Made by a program: the position numbers and the translations under genes
The notes under the pieces: generated by a model
What the model was told of the DNA's origin: nothing
Database searches by the model: none
What the model saw: only the letters and a program-made list of their open reading frames with translations
In this document: positions 5,444 through 6,076 of the stretch, piece by piece
How positions within the stretch are numbered: position 1 is the first letter of the stretch
Layout: the number at the start of each line of letters is the position of its first letter
From: Actinomycetes bacterium
GTDB lineage: Bacteria; Actinomycetota; Actinomycetes; Propionibacteriales; Propionibacteriaceae
DNA: 6,076 bases
NCBI GenBank assembly: GCA_023436925.1
Contig: JAEZHJ010000128.1
Coordinates: forward strand, 1 to 6,076
Direction: 5' to 3'

Positions 5444-6076
5444 TCAGGTGCGGAACACCCGCACCTCCCAGGGCGCCAGGGTGTCCCCGATCGGCCCGGC
5501 CAGGTTGCGCAGCAGCAGGGCTCCCCATCCGGCTCCGGTCGGCGCGGCGCTGGGGGTGTCGCCCAGGTTCGCGACCACCGTGAGGCGGTCCTCCCCGAGC
5601 ACCCGGCGGTACGCGAAGACGCCGGGAGCGCCGGAATGCAGCCGCTCGAATCGTCCCTCGCTCACCAGCGGGTCCTGGTGGCGCAGCGCGATCAGGCGCT
5701 GGTAGAACCCGAACACCGAGTCCGCAGCGTCGTACTGGGCCTCCGCGTTCAGCCAGCTGTGGTTCGGGTTGACCTCGAGCCACGGTTGGCCGGAGGTGAA
5801 ACCGGCGTAGCGACCGGCCGTCCACTGGAACGGGGTCCGGGAGTTGTCCCGTCCGGCCCAGCGCAACTGCTCGAACGCGGTCGCCGGGTCCACGCCGGCG
5901 GCCACCGCCGCCCGGTACCGGTTCAGGCTCTCGATGTCGCGCAACTGGTCGAGGTTGTCGAAGGGCATGTTGGTCATGCCGATCTCCTCGCCCTGGTAGA
6001 TGAACGGCGTCCCCTTCTGCAGGTGCAGGACGGCGGCCAGCGCGGTCGCCGACTCGCGCCAGAACTCACGGTCGTT
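5444..6076 (-). CDS. GH13 alpha-glucosidase / oligo-1,6-glucosidase, C-terminal part (5' end off window)
   Basis: The minus-strand frame is open from the right edge to TGA at 5444-5446 and encodes 210 visible residues. An internal ATG at 5975-5977 is not the start, because the family sequence continues upstream of it: LHLQKGTPFIYQGEEIGMTN near visible residues 17-36. Further family marks are DIESLNRY, NSRTPFQW at visible 78-85, AGFTSGQPWLEVNPN, and FYQRLIALRHQDPLVSEGRF. The last 90 or so residues form the C-terminal beta domain, ending in the typical LAPWEVRVF. These match the GH13_31 group (oligo-1,6-glucosidase, alpha-glucosidase, trehalose-6-phosphate hydrolase), which cleaves alpha-1,4 or alpha-1,6 glucosyl links of short oligosaccharides, normally in the cytoplasm. 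The catalytic Asp and Glu residues lie in the missing N-terminal barrel, so specificity cannot be fixed here. Full-length members have about 550 residues. Confidence 0.93.
   Translation of the reverse strand, partial: NDREFWRESATALAAVLHLQKGTPFIYQGEEIGMTNMPFDNLDQLRDIESLNRYRAAVAAGVDPATAFEQLRWAGRDNSRTPFQWTAGRYAGFTSGQPWLEVNPNHSWLNAEAQYDAADSVFGFYQRLIALRHQDPLVSEGRFERLHSGAPGVFAYRRVLGEDRLTVVANLGDTPSAAPTGAGWGALLLRNLAGPIGDTLAPWEVRVFRT

Noticed and set aside
4548..5825. 425-codon open frame on the minus strand
   Set aside because: It lies antisense to the alpha/beta hydrolase, crosses into the glucosidase gene in another frame, and has no recognisable domain. The hydrolase has a catalytic triad and ribosome site.

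Overview
This is a GC-rich window, about 70% by eye, with strong G/C bias at third codon positions. Gene style, GTG start usage and family matches point to a high-GC actinobacterium, but nothing here fixes the genus. It looks like an ordinary chromosomal segment: no tRNA, rRNA, insertion sequence, CRISPR array, prophage gene or integration site is visible.

Layout: six protein-coding genes sit close together, with no gene-free stretch longer than about 90 bp. (1) 1-696 minus: an NAD-dependent epimerase/dehydratase whose 3' end lies off the left edge. (2) 743-1078 minus: a small YchJ-type (UPF0225) domain protein without the usual zinc-binding SEC-C tail, 46 bp upstream of the epimerase and perhaps co-transcribed with it. 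(3) 1170-3806 plus: an 878-residue helicase IV (E. coli HelD-type) superfamily 1 helicase. It has a restriction-endonuclease-like insertion between motifs Ia and II and a topoisomerase-type C4 zinc finger at the C-terminus. (4) 3846-4514 minus: an HxlR-family winged-helix regulator with an extra C-terminal domain. (5) 4602-5405 plus: an alpha/beta hydrolase divergent from the regulator. (6) 5444 to beyond 6076 minus: the C-terminal third of a GH13 oligo-1,6-glucosidase/alpha-glucosidase.

How the parts relate: the clearest functional unit is the divergent regulator-hydrolase pair. Its 87-bp intergenic region holds a perfect 15-bp inverted repeat (CTATGTT-A-AACATAG), the obvious candidate operator for the HxlR protein. 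The helicase stands alone in transcription: divergent from the YchJ-like gene and convergent with the regulator. The two edge genes (epimerase and glucosidase) are probably sugar metabolism genes, but there is no sign that they work with the central genes.

The most interesting object is the helicase, a single-chain combination of 3'-5' helicase core, PD-(D/E)XK-like insert and C4 zinc finger. I recognise this insert from other bacterial helicase IV-like proteins, so it is understudied rather than clearly new. I see no convincing evidence of a wholly undescribed multi-gene system in this window.
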